Shown here: in pieces, positions 53,583-60,396 of the stretch
How the letters are laid out: the number at the start of each line of letters is the position of its first letter
Position numbering within the stretch: the stretch's first letter is position 1
Source: Bartonella krasnovii
GTDB lineage: Bacteria; Pseudomonadota; Alphaproteobacteria; Rhizobiales; Rhizobiaceae
Length of the DNA: 64,000 nucleotides
Direction of reading: 5' to 3'
NCBI RefSeq assembly: GCF_003606345.3
Contig: NZ_CP031844.2
Coordinates: 806,001-870,000, forward strand
Position numbers and translations under genes: made by a program
Notes under the pieces: model-generated
What the model was told of the DNA's origin: nothing
The model's database searches: none
The model's input: only the letters and a program-made list of their open reading frames with translations

Positions 53583-54239
53583 ACATTTCTTATCATGGCT
53601 TTACATGTTCTTCCTTTTATTATTGTTTGAATATAAGGAAGGACAGGTCATTTAAGTTTTCTGCTTTTAATATCTGTTAAAAGTGAAGGATATTATTTTT
53701 ACTTTTTCATGCGTATCAGAAATGGCTTTGAGATTTTATTGGATGAGTATTCTTTTCATCACTTTTACAAGCTATATATTTTTGTATTTGAAAAAATGTT
53801 TATTGTTTATGGGCTTGAATTACAGAAAAAAAGAGATTTTTTCATCTTTGGGAGAATAGAAAAAGAGGGGAAAATACTTAATAGAGATGACTTTTATAGT
53901 GAGTATAGTGGAGATATTATATTTTCTTTAGGAGAGTCTTTTGTGACATTTAAGTCGTTTTTTCACTCTAGCTGTAGAATGTGTTCTGATACAGTGGATA
54001 GTTTGCTTAAAGAAAAATAAAATTATGAAATTCTTATAAGAGGTGCATTATTTTTTTATATCGATTAGATTTTTGTACAGATTCTATTTTCGCGAATAAA
54101 TGTATTATTGAGGAGAAAAAAATTTAAAAACATTCTTTTTTTGTAAAGAAATACAATAAAATTGAAAAAAAATGCGTTTTTCTCTTGCACTTCTATTATT
54201 AAAATTTTAGGAAATGTGCATCAAATAAATGTAAAATAG
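53583..54239. other. region between hdaA and tRNA-Pro
   Basis: An AT-rich stretch that holds one possible orphan gene (53709-54020, listed separately) and about 220 bases without features before the tRNA. It marks the break point where relatives have ppk after hdaA. Confidence 0.4.
53709..54020 (+). CDS. possible orphan protein, unknown function
   Basis: A 103-residue frame that I do not recognise. It is rich in aromatic residues and lysine and has no signal peptide, membrane span or known motif (FEKMFIVYGLELQKKRDFFIFGRIEKEGK, then two Cys in SSCRMCSD). The start has only a weak ribosome binding site. Composition is plausible for a soluble protein but such frames also arise by chance in AT-rich DNA. 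Low certainty. Confidence 0.35.
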   Translation: MRIRNGFEILLDEYSFHHFYKLYIFVFEKMFIVYGLELQKKRDFFIFGRIEKEGKILNRDDFYSEYSGDIIFSLGESFVTFKSFFHSSCRMCSDTVDSLLKEK

Positions 54240-54316
54240 CGGAGCGTAGCGCAGTCTGGTAGCGCACCTGATTTGGGATCAGGGGGTCGTAGGTTCGAAT
54301 CCTATCGCTCCGACCA
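54240..54316 (+). tRNA. tRNA-Pro (anticodon UGG)
   Basis: A full cloverleaf is seen. The acceptor stem CGGAGCG pairs with CGCTCCG, the anticodon arm is CCTGA-TTTGGGA-TCAGG with TGG as anticodon, the T arm contains GGTTCGAATCC, and CCA is encoded at the 3' end. Confidence 0.95.
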
Positions 54317-54405
54317 TATTTGATGAGGTATATGAGGATGAACCAGTTGGGTACGTGTGGTGAAAAACGATCATTAAAGTATTGTATAACCTGAAGGGAA
54401 AAGGC

Positions 54406-54711
54406 ATGATCGCACGTATTTATAGTCCTGCTAAAACAGCCATGCAGTCAGGTAAGGGGAATACAGGCTTTTGGATTCTACAGTATGAGCCGATAAAACC
54501 AAAAATGCTAGAGCCTCTTATGGGTTACACGGCAACGTCTGATATGAATAGCCAGGTAAGAATCCGATTTAATAGAAAGGAAGAAGCCATTGCTTTTGCA
54601 CGCAAGAATGCTATCCCTTATCGTGTAGAAAAAACACATATATCGATTCGGCGTGCTGTTTCTTATTCTGATAATTTTCGCAGTGATCGTCAGCAATCTT
54701 GGACACATTAA
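54406..54711 (+). CDS. NDUFS4-like (ETC complex I subunit) protein
   Basis: A protein of about 101 residues of the ETC complex I / NDUFS4 family. Typical segments are IARIYSPAKTAMQSGKG, WILQYEPIKPKMLEPLMGYT, MNSQVRIRFNRKEEAIAFARKNAI and the final SYSDNFRSDRQQSWTH. It is a likely accessory subunit of respiratory complex I, as in Paracoccus. I use ATG at 54406, preceded by AAGGGAAAAGG; a TTG at 54382 would extend it by eight residues. The gene lies between two tRNA genes. Confidence 0.9.
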   Translation: MIARIYSPAKTAMQSGKGNTGFWILQYEPIKPKMLEPLMGYTATSDMNSQVRIRFNRKEEAIAFARKNAIPYRVEKTHISIRRAVSYSDNFRSDRQQSWTH

Positions 54712-54757
54712 GTTAAAGATGCTATTTTAAATTGAGAAAATAATCAGTTGGGTGTTG

Positions 54758-54834
<77 letters not shown>

Positions 54835-54996
54835 TATTTAAAAAAATTAATAGATAGAAGTACTTGGGAGTTTTTCTTTGATTCTATTAATTTATTTTCT
54901 GTCAGCCCTAAATCTTTTTATAGATTATTTTCAACCGTTTTATCCAAATATGAAACTAAATTTGATTGTATAGCGTTTGACTCTTAATTTTTATTG

Positions 54997-55019
54997 ATCG
55001 TATAGTGACGATATACGAT
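54997..55019. promoter_or_regulatory. inverted repeat, likely operator of the toxin-antitoxin pair
   Basis: ATCGTATA (54997-55004) and TATACGAT (55012-55019) form a perfect 8-base inverted repeat with a 7-base spacer, directly before the ribosome binding site (AAGGGG) of the toxin gene. Autoregulation by the HTH antitoxin is the usual mode in HigBA systems; binding here is inferred. Confidence 0.55.
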
Positions 55020-55030
55020 AAGGGGCAGTA

Positions 55031-55312
55031 ATGGCAATTGTGAGTTTCAAACATAAGGGCTTAAAATTATTTTATACAACAGGGGCTACAAAAGCTATTA
55101 GAGCAGATCACGTAAAGAAATTACGCGTTATCTTAACGGCTTTAACAAGTGCTACGACGCCTGAAATGTTGAAAGCACCTGCCTTTAAAATGCACCCTCT
55201 TAAAGGTGAACTTACAGGATATTATTCTATATGGGTGAATGGAAACTGGTGTGTTACTTTTTGCTTTATAGGAACAGATGTGGAGCTTGTTGATTATCAA
55301 GACTACCATTGA
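55031..55312 (+). CDS. higB: HigB-type (RelE superfamily) toxin
   Basis: A 93-residue RelE-superfamily protein, probably a ribosome-dependent mRNA endonuclease. The pattern is typical of HigB: an N-terminal strand with FKHKGLKLFYTTG, a helical part with KLRVILTALTSATTPEML, KMHPLKGELTGYYSIWVNGNWCVTF, and the C-terminal VELVDYQDYH. It is followed 15 bases later by an HTH antitoxin, the toxin-first order typical of higBA. An inverted repeat precedes it. Full length, so likely functional. Confidence 0.88.
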   Translation: MAIVSFKHKGLKLFYTTGATKAIRADHVKKLRVILTALTSATTPEMLKAPAFKMHPLKGELTGYYSIWVNGNWCVTFCFIGTDVELVDYQDYH

Positions 55313-55327
55313 TGAAAGGAGCAAAAT

Positions 55328-55627
55328 ATGATGCATAATCCTGCACATCCGGGTGAAGTTCTAAAAGTAGCTTTCTTGGAAGAAATGGGGCTATCAATAC
55401 AAAAATTAGCCGACCACCTCCATATGACAAGAGCTTCTCTATCAAGAGTGATTAATGGGCATGCTTCTATGAGTACAGAGCTTGCAATTAAATTAGAATT
55501 AGCTGGTTTTAGTAAAGCTAAATTTTGGTTAGATATGCAAACAAACTATAATTTATGGAAAACAATGCAACAGACACAACCGCTTATTTCTCCTCTAGTT
55601 TCTGAGGATAATCAAACACCGCTTTGA
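55328..55627 (+). CDS. higA: HigA-type HTH antitoxin
   Basis: A 99-residue XRE/VapI-family protein that neutralises HigB and represses its own operon. It starts MMHNPAHPGEVLKVAFLEEMG, a strong HigA signature, and has the helix-turn-helix SIQKLADHLHMTRASLSRVINGHASMSTELAIKLELA. A start one codon downstream (55331) is equally possible; AAAGGAG lies upstream. It is convergent with the broken integrase gene. Confidence 0.9.
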   Translation: MMHNPAHPGEVLKVAFLEEMGLSIQKLADHLHMTRASLSRVINGHASMSTELAIKLELAGFSKAKFWLDMQTNYNLWKTMQQTQPLISPLVSEDNQTPL

Positions 55628-55682
55628 TTTTGTTTATAACTTTTATGGTGCTTTTCTTTGTTTTTAGCTGCTACCCATTGCC

Positions 55683-56721
55683 TTAGTTTTTTTGAAGTTT
55701 TTTAATTGCTTCTATTGCTAGGCGTTTTCTATCGGCTGTTTTGGTATAAAGGGATGCCATTTTATCTTCTGTCCAGCCAAATAGTGCTTTCATTTGTGAA
55801 ACTGTAGCACCAGCATTAGCAGCGCGTGTTGCTGCTAATTTTCGCAATCCATGTGCTGATTTTTTAATTCCCGCCGCATTACATGCTTCACGAAATAGAT
55901 TGCCAAAACTTTTTTTTACGAGTTTATTTCCGTTTTTTCCGTATATGAATGTTTCATTACCTATAGGACCAATTTTAAGAGTTTCTTCTAATTCAGGTAA
56001 AATTGGTAAAAAAAACGTCTGTTTTAAATTGGCTCTTTTCTGCTTTGAGATGAATAATATTATCTTTAACATCTTTCCAGCCAATGCGAACGGCATCACC
56101 ACGGCGTAACCCGGTATAAAGAAGAACATCAATCCATACGCGCTCATGGGTACCGACAGACCAATGTTGATAATATTTATCTATGTCCTCTTCTAGCCAT
56201 GGTCGCAATCCTTCAGTGTTAAGAGATTTCGGGGCTTTGATATTAAAAGCGGGGTTTCTGTTTAAAAGAGCATTATCAACCGCCCAATTAAAAAGACCAT
56301 TTAAAGCCGTTAAAAAGTGTCTTGCAGCTGCGGGAGTATTGCGTCTTCTTTCTACAGCATCAAGAATATGTTGTTTTTCTATGCTTTTATAGGCGCGATT
56401 ACCAATATGTTTAGAAACATTATTCAGAATTCGATATTTAACTTTTTTTGTTGACTCTGATTGATTATGCCATTGCATGCTTTGTAAATACTGATGCAAT
56501 AACCAGTCAAAAGACCCTTCTGTAAGCTTAGTGCGTTTCATTATCTTAGAAGAGCCATTTTGCGCTTGCTTAAGGGCAAGTGTATAATTGTCAACGAATT
56601 CTTGTGTTCCGTAAGTTCCTTCAATGCGAAACCGTGGTCCATGACCAATACGTACATACCATATGATTTTACCATGGCGTGTACGTTCACGAACAAGATA
56701 GGGTGGACGACGCTTTGGCAT
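55683..56721 (-). pseudogene. tyrosine-type phage integrase, frameshifted
   Basis: The frame from 56721 (MPKRRPPYLVRERTRHG) gives the arm-type and core-binding domains and the first catalytic Arg (R206 in YTGLRRGDAVRI). It shifts at a run of eight A on the plus strand (56008-56015). With seven, it would read on without a break into LPILPELEETLKIG... and reach HGLRKLAATRA, FGWTED and the nucleophile Tyr in MASLYTKTADRK, ending at 55683. All catalytic residues survive, so the lesion is recent, a sequencing error, or slippage-prone. It is probably the integrase of the lambdoid-type remnant whose YqaJ and ERF genes follow upstream. Confidence 0.85.
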
Positions 56722-56723
56722 GG

Positions 56724-56975
56724 TTAGAATTCTATGCCGTCAACAGAGGGGCAAGAAGGGTGATTACTACATTCTTCTTGTTCATTTTCAAGAGGAGGAA
56801 AATCTTCAATACTGTAAGCATTATTCCTTGTTGTTGGTGATGTTATAGTTTTATTGATATGAATTAATAATTCTCCGGTAGGTTTTATTTCTACAACCTC
56901 TGCGCCTTGTTTTTTGGCTTCTCTTAAAGCGTGCGCAATGGCTGGTTGTGTTATGGTAGGTGGGCGCTGTGCCAT
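56724..56975 (-). CDS. small prophage protein, unknown function
   Basis: An 83-residue protein from ATG at 56975 (MAQRPPTITQPAIAHALREAKKQGAEVVEIKP), preceded by AAGGGG. The N-terminal part looks like a helix-strand phage early protein (AREAKKQGAEVVEIKPTGELLIHI). The tail is acidic with two cysteines (ECSNHPSC). I do not recognise the family. An upstream start at 57083 would add 36 poorly conserved residues. It ends two bases before the integrase start, so it belongs to the same phage operon. Confidence 0.65.
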   Translation of the reverse strand: MAQRPPTITQPAIAHALREAKKQGAEVVEIKPTGELLIHINKTITSPTTRNNAYSIEDFPPLENEQEECSNHPSCPSVDGIEF

Positions 56976-57087
56976 GTCAGTTCCCCTTAAATTTAGGTGC
57001 AATTCACCCGTGTTGTGAATCATGATTTTTTTTGAAAATTGTGGTAAGAGGGTGGGGGTGCTGGGAGGAGAAAGCACCCCCATAACA

Positions 57088-57711
57088 TCAAGCGGCTTTC
57101 GCTAAAATCTTTTGCATCTCTTGGTCTATTTCTGCTAAAAAGATTTCGACCGCTTGATTGATTTGTTCGATTTGTTCTTCATCACGATTGATGCGTTTGA
57201 TCTTCATTCTCAAACCAGTGGATTTGCCTACAAAGTTTGGATTATAGCTCATGAAATCACACCATTTACGTCCCGTACAAGCCATTTGGAATTGCATTTG
57301 TGTGATATATTCGGGCTTGATATTACTATCTATAAAGAAGCGTAGATGATTTGATGATTGTGGGCATTTAATCTCAATTAAACCGTCCTCACCAATAAGC
57401 CCATCAGGACTAGCACCAGCCATTTGGATTGTAGGATGTTGAATGAAACCACACCTTGTGACCTCTGTATCATAAATGAATGCATATTCTCTCAAGGGAT
57501 CTTCTTCATAGTCAATGCCCCATTGCATAGCGGGCGTTATATAAGATTGGCTTATTTCTTCTGTTAATCGCTCTGTCATAAGTTTTATTTTGTAGTCTTC
57601 ATATTTGCTTGTAGGCATTCCCTTGGCTGTTTTACTGAGTACGTTATAAACGTTTGAAGCGGTGACTTTACCTAAACGGGCTTGAAACCATTCTGCTGTT
57701 CTTTGTTCCAT
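57088..57711 (-). CDS. YqaJ-type viral recombinase (lambda exonuclease-like)
   Basis: A 207-residue PD-(D/E)XK nuclease of the YqaJ family that resects double-strand ends for phage recombination. The start MEQRTAEWFQARLGKVTASNVYNVL is the family hallmark. The catalytic core is seen in ASPDGLIGEDGLIEIKCPQSS with the E-I-K of the motif, followed by QMQFQMACTGRKWCDFMSYNP. It follows the ERF gene by one base if the ERF frame is restored, so they were one unit. The two together form a single-strand annealing recombination system. Confidence 0.92.
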   Translation of the reverse strand: MEQRTAEWFQARLGKVTASNVYNVLSKTAKGMPTSKYEDYKIKLMTERLTEEISQSYITPAMQWGIDYEEDPLREYAFIYDTEVTRCGFIQHPTIQMAGASPDGLIGEDGLIEIKCPQSSNHLRFFIDSNIKPEYITQMQFQMACTGRKWCDFMSYNPNFVGKSTGLRMKIKRINRDEEQIEQINQAVEIFLAEIDQEMQKILAKAA

Positions 57712-57712
57712 T

Positions 57713-58380
57713 TCACACCGCCTTTTGTTGCTCTTGTTGTGCTTTATTCATTTGAGAGCGTTTCTTTTTTCTCAAAGCAAACAAAACGGTTTGGGCTTGT
57801 TTAAAGACATCTGTGTGAGATTTTTTACGCCTATAAAAGCAAGAATATCGTTTTCCTTTGTTTGTGTATGTTCTATTAATTCTTTGATTTCATTCATCTG
57901 TTCAGAAGAGATACCAGCAAGAATTGTGGCTCCATCTGTATCGTCTTCTTTTCTTGCTACATTAAGAAGCATGCCTAAGAGATATCTGCGTGCGTAGGTG
58001 ATAGTGGAGCCAACCGCTTGTATGCTGTTTTTGCTCCCTGTAGCGTCAAAGGGAAATGTTCCTTGTGTTGATATTTCATGTCCCAATATATGCTTTAAAG
58101 TCATTTCTACGGTTATACCGTTTGAATCCTGTTCTTTGATCTGAGAAAACAAGGCAAAGTGATGTTTTGCAAGAGTTTTCTTGATTGCATCAATATATTT
58201 ATCAAGCGTTGTATAGATACTTTTAGTATGTGTATTAAGGGCATTTTGTTCGATGTTTTTATATTCCATTTGCATAGTAGAAAGATCACGGACAAAGTTC
58301 TGGCGCTCTTGTCGTTCTATCTCCTTTTCTCGCAATTCGAGAAGGCTCTTGAGACGGTGTAGTTTGACACTAGGTTTTAT
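57713..58380 (-). pseudogene. ERF-family single-strand annealing protein, truncated and frameshifted
   Basis: The frame matches ERF (essential recombination function) proteins: LLELREKEIERQERQNFV, then YTTLDKYIDAIKKTLAKHHFAL and GSTITYARRYLLGMLLNVARKEDDTDG. Homology begins before any start codon: in-frame codons run back to a TAA at 58402-58404 without ATG or GTG, and only a TTG at 58335 could start translation. At the 3' end the frame stops at 57772. One extra base in the short run near 57800 would restore SLKQAQTVLFALRKKKRSQM and end at 57713, one base before the YqaJ start. I read it as cut at the 5' end, probably by the neighbouring Mu-like element. Confidence 0.7.
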
Positions 58381-58465
58381 ACTAAGTGGGATTAGGTGGG
58401 ATTAGATAGGAATACGTGATAATTTATTGTTTTTATGTATAAAATTTAGTATTAAATGTGTGTTT

Positions 58466-58485
58466 TGTCAAAATAGATTTTGACA
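58466..58485. promoter_or_regulatory. palindromic site near the prophage left end
   Basis: TGTCAAAAT (58466-58474), a 2-base spacer, and ATTTTGACA (58477-58485) form a perfect inverted repeat. A related TTTGACAC occurs at 58363. The site could be bound by a repressor or transposase. Confidence 0.4.
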
Positions 58486-58551
58486 CCTAAAATTGCAAAA
58501 AAGTGACAAAAAGAGCGAAAATCGGAATTTGAGCGTAAAAATGAGAAAAGG

Positions 58552-58638
58552 CTTTGAAAGGTTTTTGAAAACCCTTTGAAGATTTTTAAAAAGTCTGTGA
58601 AAGCCCAGAAAATCGCCTTTGAAGACCCTTTGAAAAAA
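58552..58638. repeat. array of about eight 11-base units (YTTTGAA-like)
   Basis: Units start at 58552, 58563, 58574, 58584, 58595, 58606, 58617 and 58628. They read CTTTGAAAGGT, TTTTGAAAACC, CTTTGAAGAT, TTTTAAAAAGT, CTGTGAAAGCC, CAGAAAATCGC, CTTTGAAGACC and CTTTGAAAAAA. Four carry CTTTGAA exactly. The period of about 11 bases is close to a DNA helical turn and is not a multiple of 3, so it is not a codon repeat. Confidence 0.65.
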
Positions 58639-58817
58639 ATCAATTCAAAAGTTCAATTGACTCCAAAATTAGCCAAAAATGATCAAAAAAGCAAAAAAGA
58701 TATGCGCCATATGGCGCGTTTCTATTTTTTGTAAAAATAATTATTTAAAAACAATGTGTTATTTAAGTTTCTTGATGTAAAGAGAAACGCGCCTGTATTT
58801 TTCCTTTTAAAGGAGCA

Positions 58818-59348
58818 TTAAGCCGTATCTTGTGTAGTTTTGGAATGTTCTTTTTCAGCTTCTATTTGGCGCTTTAAATGCAATTTTAGAAGAGGCAAGG
58901 TAAGCTCGACTTCTTCCATGTCGTTGATGTCTTGAACCAGCTCTTGCAGTTTTTTATAAAGTTCCGCCGCGAGTTCCGCTATATCTTCAGGGGGGAGTTT
59001 TATATTTTCATCGCGATAGGTTGTATAAGCGATGCGACCAAGTTTTTTCATGAGACCAGCAGGGATAGTTTGTGGTTTAAAGCCTGCTGCTTTTGCCTTT
59101 GCCATATCACTAAACATCTCGCCTTCTCCAGTGACGATCCAATGAGGATTAATGTTATAGGCTGTATAATAAGCATTAATTACTGAGGACGGTGGCTCAT
59201 GTGCTCCAATTTCGTAATTAGCAAGAGTACCTCGTTGTAAATTAAGGCGTTGCGCAAAAATACCCCGTTCTTCGTTTCCGAATATTCGTCTTATTTCACG
59301 CAACCGCTTTGCAAGTTCTGTTTGTGGTTCTCTTTCAGGACGTGCCAA
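58818..59348 (-). CDS. Mu-like prophage repressor (XRE HTH)
   Basis: A 176-residue protein with an N-terminal helix-turn-helix (AKRLREIRRIFGNEERGIFAQRLNLQRGTLANYEIGAHEPPSSVINAYY). It also has NPHWIVTGEGEMF, common to phage and alphaproteobacterial CI-like regulators, then a helical C-terminal part (LAAELYKKLQELVQDINDMEEVEL). It lacks a LexA/CI peptidase domain. Divergent from ner across 152 bases that hold a large inverted repeat. The position (left end, opposite strand to the transposition genes) is that of the Mu c repressor. Confidence 0.85.
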   Translation of the reverse strand: MARPEREPQTELAKRLREIRRIFGNEERGIFAQRLNLQRGTLANYEIGAHEPPSSVINAYYTAYNINPHWIVTGEGEMFSDMAKAKAAGFKPQTIPAGLMKKLGRIAYTTYRDENIKLPPEDIAELAAELYKKLQELVQDINDMEEVELTLPLLKLHLKRQIEAEKEHSKTTQDTA

Positions 59349-59362
59349 AAAAAATCACTCCA

Positions 59363-59401
59363 ATATCAAATATTTTATTTACAAAGTAAAATATTTGATA
59401 T
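59363..59401. promoter_or_regulatory. 39-base inverted repeat between repressor and ner (operator)
   Basis: ATATCAAATATTTTA (59363-59377) is exactly complementary to TAAAATATTTGATAT (59387-59401) around a 9-base centre. Each arm itself contains AAATATTT. It lies 15 bases beyond the repressor start and 100 bases before ner, so it can cover both divergent promoters. In Mu the operator region also acts as the transposition enhancer; whether that applies here is unknown. Confidence 0.7.
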
Positions 59402-59460
59402 ACACCTATTATTACCGCCCGATATAGAGGGCAGATATTTTACAATTAACCCCACAAAAA

Positions 59461-59480
59461 ACGGATGTGGGAGCATCCGT
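59461..59480 (+). promoter_or_regulatory. leader hairpin upstream of ner
   Basis: ACGGATG (59461-59467) pairs with CATCCGT (59474-59480) around TGGGAG. The run of A before and TTTG after make it a weak terminator-like hairpin, and it ends 7 bases before the AGGAG of ner. It may attenuate or stabilise the early transcript. Confidence 0.4.
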
Positions 59481-59500
59481 TTGAAGCAGGAGCGAAAGTT

Positions 59501-59806
59501 ATGACAACCACACAAACATGCATCCAAGTATGGGATCGCCATAGTATTTTAGCTGAGCTACGCCGCCGTAATATGACCTTGGCGGAGCTCGCGAAAGCTT
59601 ATCAACTCTCCTCATCCAGTGTTCAACATATCTGGACACGGTCTAACGAGAAAGCCGAACGCGCCATTGCCGATTTTATCGGTTTGCCCGTCGAGCAGGT
59701 TTTTAGCGACCGCTACCCCAAAAGTCGCCGTCGCATTTTTAAAGCAGCAAAACATGCCAATACAGATTCTGTTGTTTCTTCCCTATCACGCGGTAATGCT
59801 GCTTGA
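59501..59806 (+). CDS. ner: Ner-like HTH regulator
   Basis: A protein of about 101 residues with the Nlp/Ner-family pattern: WDRHSILAELRRRNMTLAELAKAYQLSSSSVQHIWTRSNEKAERAIADFIGLPVEQVFSDRYP. In Mu, Ner damps early transcription and repressor expression. I use ATG at 59501 with AGGAG at 59488-59492; an in-frame start at 59465 would sit in the leader hairpin. It is the first gene of the plus-strand early operon. Confidence 0.88.
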   Translation: MTTTQTCIQVWDRHSILAELRRRNMTLAELAKAYQLSSSSVQHIWTRSNEKAERAIADFIGLPVEQVFSDRYPKSRRRIFKAAKHANTDSVVSSLSRGNAA

Positions 59807-59873
59807 GCTTTAGGCTCTGCGTGTTAGCGCATTTGCCATGTATTTAGATACCATAAGATAAAAAGGTTTATCA

Positions 59874-60014
59874 ATGTCTAAAGATCAATACAAAATAGAC
59901 AAGAAAAATTGCATACTGTTGCCTCATCAAGCGGCCGATTGGATGGGTTGTTTTTTAGGTTTTTGTGGTCAAGTTTTCTTTATCGGGGGTGGTGGTTATG
60001 GTTGCGGCTTATAA
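59874..60014 (+). CDS. possible 46-residue peptide
   Basis: ATG at 59874 follows AAAAGG with an 8-base gap and opens 46 codons (MSKDQYKIDKKNCILLPHQAADWMG...). A hydrophobic, glycine-rich end follows (FLGFCGQVFFIGGGGYGCGL). It overlaps the next gene by 17 bases, which fits coupled phage genes. The family is not recognised and the gene is small, so support rests on the start site and position alone. Confidence 0.4.
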   Translation: MSKDQYKIDKKNCILLPHQAADWMGCFLGFCGQVFFIGGGGYGCGL

Positions 60015-60396
60015 TTTATGGACCCCAGATGTCAGACGCGATATCGTTAATCCTTATTCGGAAGTTGAACGATTACAAATTATGCTTTCCTGTTCTTTTA
60101 AGGCAGTGAGTGGTGGATTTCGGCATTTGCCAATCCGATATATTATTGACCCTCCACATGGCTTATTTGATGCGGCGTTAGCACGACAGATTGCTATTCA
60201 TATTTTGCATTATCAGTTTGAGGTTCCACGGCGGCGTATTGTCGCTATACAAGAACGGCAGCGGACTTCTATTTCTCTGTCACTTCAAGTGATTAATCGG
60301 CGATTAATGGAACCAGTCTTTGCTAGAGCTTATCGAAGATGGGCGGGGCGTGCGATGGATTTGTTTTTACGAGAAATGGACAAGGCGGTTGGATAA
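59998..60396 (+). CDS. DnaA domain IV-like phage protein
   Basis: A 132-residue protein. The segment ALARQIAIHILHYQFEVPRRRIVAIQERQRTSISLSLQVINRRL resembles the DNA-binding domain IV of DnaA (helix-turn-helix with a basic loop), without the ATPase part. It may bind DnaA-box-like sites or act as an early regulator; both are inference. ATG at 59998 follows GGGGGTGGTGG. Its stop overlaps the start of the parB-like gene (TAATG), so translation is coupled. Confidence 0.6.
   Translation: MVAAYNLWTPDVRRDIVNPYSEVERLQIMLSCSFKAVSGGFRHLPIRYIIDPPHGLFDAALARQIAIHILHYQFEVPRRRIVAIQERQRTSISLSLQVINRRLMEPVFARAYRRWAGRAMDLFLREMDKAVG

Larger units (their letters stand above)
58381..58817. other. presumed left end of the Mu-like prophage, non-coding
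   Basis: No gene seen. The stretch holds a 10-base tandem (GTGGGATTAG at 58386 and 58396), a 20-base palindromic site at 58466-58485, an array of YTTTGAA-like units with an 11-base period (58552-58638), a 14-base perfect palindrome GCGCCATATGGCGC (58704-58717), and an inverted repeat GGCGCGTTTCT (58713) with AGAAACGCGCC (58783). In Mu the left end and transposase-binding sites lie just outside the repressor gene, which is where this region is. Confidence 0.5.

Noticed and set aside
58452..58643. 63-residue minus-strand frame over the 11-base array
   Set aside because: Phe/Lys/Ser-rich low-complexity product that follows from the DNA repeat; no start site.
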